From assembly GCA_016177705.1 (NCBI GenBank), contig JACOUT010000009.1, positions 397,519 to 461,518 of the forward strand: a DNA stretch of 64,000 nt. Direction: 5' to 3'. Shown here piece after piece: positions 62,647 through 64,000 of this stretch. The notes under the pieces were generated by a model, which saw nothing but the letters and a program-made list of their open reading frames with translations, made no database searches and was not told the DNA's origin. A program made the position numbers and the translations under genes. Every line of letters begins with the position of its first letter. Within the stretch, counting starts at the first letter, position 1. Origin of the DNA: Deltaproteobacteria bacterium. GTDB lineage: Bacteria; Myxococcota; UBA727; VGSZ01.

Positions 62647-63168
62647 TCATCCCGGCTTGAACGCTTCGAGTACGGCCCTGAGCGCGAGGTACATGTGGTG
62701 GTCGCTGTCGAGGAGCTTTTTGAACCCATACTTCGCGTAGAACGTGGCTGCGCCGTCGTCCTTGGCGACAACCTCGACCGCGAGCGCGGGCACCTCGACG
62801 CTTGCTCGTAGGCTGCGGGCGAACGCCTCCATCAGGAGCACCTCGCCCAAGCCCTTGCCGCGCTCGCGGGCGTCAACGGCGAGGCGAGCAAGGTGGACGA
62901 CGGGAACGGGGTAGCGGGGAAGACGTCGCCGCTCGTCGGAGGGCAGAAGGTCGAATGCCACTTCGCCCATTCGCAGGGTGAAGAAGCCGCTGATCGCCCT
63001 TGTTCCGGGCCGAACCGCGACGATCGTGGTGCTGATTCCCGCGTCGGCGTTCTGGCGCGCGCTCGACTTCAAGAAGTTGTCGAGGGCCTCGACCCCGGAG
63101 GAGAAGCTTGCACGGTCGTGCTCGCGGGAGAGGGTCTCGAACCGCCACGCTGCGCGGGGATCAGCCAT
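62647..63168 (-). CDS. GNAT acetyltransferase toxin, TacT-like
   Basis: A 173-residue GNAT protein of the TacT/AtaT type, which acetylates the amino group of aminoacyl-tRNA and blocks translation. FSSGVEALDNFLKSSA and SGFFTLRMGEVAF are typical of this toxin family. LARLAVDARERGKGLGEVLL is the acetyl-CoA binding loop, and ATFYAKYGFKKL contains the conserved tyrosine. The ATG at 63168 lies inside the end of the upstream antitoxin gene (8 bp overlap). The gene is read after the antitoxin, as is usual. It ends in the gap containing the repeat at 62559. Confidence 0.9.
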   Translation of the reverse strand: MADPRAAWRFETLSREHDRASFSSGVEALDNFLKSSARQNADAGISTTIVAVRPGTRAISGFFTLRMGEVAFDLLPSDERRRLPRYPVPVVHLARLAVDARERGKGLGEVLLMEAFARSLRASVEVPALAVEVVAKDDGAATFYAKYGFKKLLDSDHHMYLALRAVLEAFKPG

Positions 63169-63433
63169 AGCGCTGTCGGTAGCGCTTGGCGGCACGCACG
63201 AGAGCGGCGTTCGGCTTGGCGCCATCGATCAGGGCAAGGAAGCGCCGCGCGGCTTCGACCGAGAGTTGCGTCTGGGTGTGCTCGTCGATGATCTGCTGCG
63301 CACGCTCGAGGGCGGAGGCGACCAGGAACTGTGAGATGGGCTGGCCGGACAGGTCTGCTGCTCGCTTGAGGAGCGCCTTGTGGGCCCTGGAAAGCCGCGC
63401 ATCGATGCGTTCGTCCTGCCGCGTCGCCGTCAT
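63161..63433 (-). CDS. DUF1778 antitoxin, TacA-like
   Basis: A 90-residue DUF1778 protein. The N-terminal half, RIDARLSRAHKALLKRAADL, is a ribbon-helix-helix DNA-binding domain; the C-terminal half (ALIDGAKPN and the basic tail) wraps the toxin. ATG at 63433, preceded by GGAGG with 5 bases of spacing. A 21-bp palindrome 24 bp upstream is its expected operator, so the pair probably represses its own transcription. It is coupled to the GNAT gene. Confidence 0.88.
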   Translation of the reverse strand: MTATRQDERIDARLSRAHKALLKRAADLSGQPISQFLVASALERAQQIIDEHTQTQLSVEAARRFLALIDGAKPNAALVRAAKRYRQRYG

Positions 63434-63456
63434 AGATCCTCCGCCAGCACCCCAAG

Positions 63457-63477
63457 TGTACGGCAAATTACCGTACA
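63457..63477. promoter_or_regulatory. TacA-type operator palindrome
   Basis: TGTACGGCAAATTACCGTACA is a 21-bp palindrome with one mismatched pair. It is clearly more AT-rich than its surroundings and begins 24 bp upstream of the antitoxin start. The ribbon-helix-helix antitoxin is the obvious binder; the same segment probably overlaps the promoter. Confidence 0.7.
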
Positions 63478-63552
63478 TCGCAAATCCGACGGCAGGATGC
63501 CAAGACCGCGAACTGGCATTGATGCCCGCCATTGAGCCAGCTCGCTAGCGCG

Positions 63553-64000
63553 TCACGGCACGCGCCCGAGGTCGATGGCGCGCGCGGCGTGGCCGGCGAC
63601 CACGGCCACCGCGAAGCCGAGCGAGGCGAAGCGCGGGTCTTTGGTGTAGCCGCGCGCGTAGCGAAAGTAGATCTGCTGCGCGATGACGGCGATGCGGTAG
63701 CCGCCGAGCACGAAGCAGAACAGCAGGTCCTCGACCTCGCGCCCGCGTTGCTCCTGGTAGCGGGCGACCAGCTCGGCGCGCGTCAGGTTGCCGGGCAGGG
63801 TAGTGGGGCCGAGCGGCAGCGCCTTGAGCGCGTCGTCGTCGTCGTGCTGCACCCAATAGGCGAGCACGGTGCCGAGGTCGGCCGAGGGGTCGCCGATCGC
63901 TGCCAGCTCCCAGTCGAGCACGCCCACTAAGCGCGCCGGGTCGGCCGGGTCGACGACGATGTTGTCGTACTTGAAGTCGTTGTGCACCACGGTGGCGCGG
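63553..64000 (-). CDS. Phosphotransferase family protein, C-terminal part (5' end outside window)
   Basis: About 149 residues of the C-terminal part of an APH/choline-kinase-like phosphotransferase; the frame is open to the last base of the window. It contains the catalytic HNDFKYDN motif with the aspartate and asparagine, and the metal-binding DWE of LDWELAAIGDPSADLG. This wording is typical of the APH-like proteins related to the N-terminal domain of ACAD10/ACAD11 in eukaryotes and to similar bacterial proteins of acyl metabolism. Substrate unknown. Nothing indicates a resistance role. Confidence 0.85.
   Translation of the reverse strand, partial: RATVVHNDFKYDNIVVDPADPARLVGVLDWELAAIGDPSADLGTVLAYWVQHDDDDALKALPLGPTTLPGNLTRAELVARYQEQRGREVEDLLFCFVLGGYRIAVIAQQIYFRYARGYTKDPRFASLGFAVAVVAGHAARAIDLGRVP

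Noticed and set aside
63553..64000. Aminoglycoside resistance gene
   Set aside because: Only the family fold is shared; the HNDFKYDN and DWELAAIGDP wording is that of the ACAD10/11-like APH branch, and the N-terminal part is outside the window.

Overview
The window is very GC-rich DNA, gene-dense, with almost no gap over 160 bp. It most likely comes from a myxobacterium or close relative (Myxococcota). The evidence is the gene set: a receiver-DUF4388-J-domain protein, an AgmX/PglI-type C-terminal domain protein, a Ser/Thr kinase-like protein with a PEGA tail, a FIST protein, a GAF/HD-GYP protein, Cys/Asp-rich metal-binding repeats in a surface lipoprotein, and many lipoproteins with classical lipoboxes. 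The species cannot be named from the sequence alone. I saw no rRNA, tRNA, CRISPR array, insertion sequence or prophage.

Layout. 1-5557: the 3' part of glmM, a receiver/DUF4388/J-domain protein, and an SppA-type protease carrying a long beta-rich N-terminal domain. 5637-11951: a tight six-gene + strand run (MBL-fold hydrolase, AsnB, acyl carrier protein, acyl-adenylating ligase, NadE, SGNH-like lipoprotein). This is the best candidate for an undescribed pathway. 12021-22406: ychF, then translationally coupled purS-purQ-purL-purF, then gltB. 22412-22571: a long palindromic element between convergent genes. 22570-27160: a secreted protein of unknown function, and a VIT/vWA protein coupled to a MerR-type regulator with a repeat-structured operator. 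27311-41272: one uninterrupted gene for a 4653-residue TPR-like solenoid protein. 41314-48262: an acyl-CoA operon (thiolase, 3-hydroxyacyl-CoA dehydrogenase, enoyl-CoA hydratase, two acyl-CoA dehydrogenases) with three lipoprotein genes inside it. 48269-53904 (minus): FIST protein, isocitrate dehydrogenase, Nit-type amidase and a large lipoprotein with Gly-Glu repeats. 54044-57830: rlmN, an MTA/purine nucleoside phosphorylase, a PfkB kinase and a small possible SCP2-like protein. 57846-62557: AgmX-like protein, GAF/HD-GYP protein, two lipoproteins and a predicted pseudokinase. 62647-63433: a GNAT/DUF1778 toxin-antitoxin pair with a 21-bp operator palindrome. 63553 to the end: a partial phosphotransferase.

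How the genes work together. Nitrogen assimilation from glutamine is prominent between 6.4 and 22.4 kb: AsnB, PurQ, PurF and GltB all carry glutaminase domains, and NadE lacks its own and needs ammonia. In the six-gene run, an adenylating ligase could load an acyl group on the carrier protein, with AsnB or NadE forming an amide and the lipoprotein acting at the envelope; this is inference. The acyl-CoA operon contains the usual enzymes of short-chain beta-oxidation, or of its reversal. The 58-62 kb region looks like signalling: a probable c-di-GMP phosphodiesterase and a kinase-fold sensor that appears to have lost catalysis.
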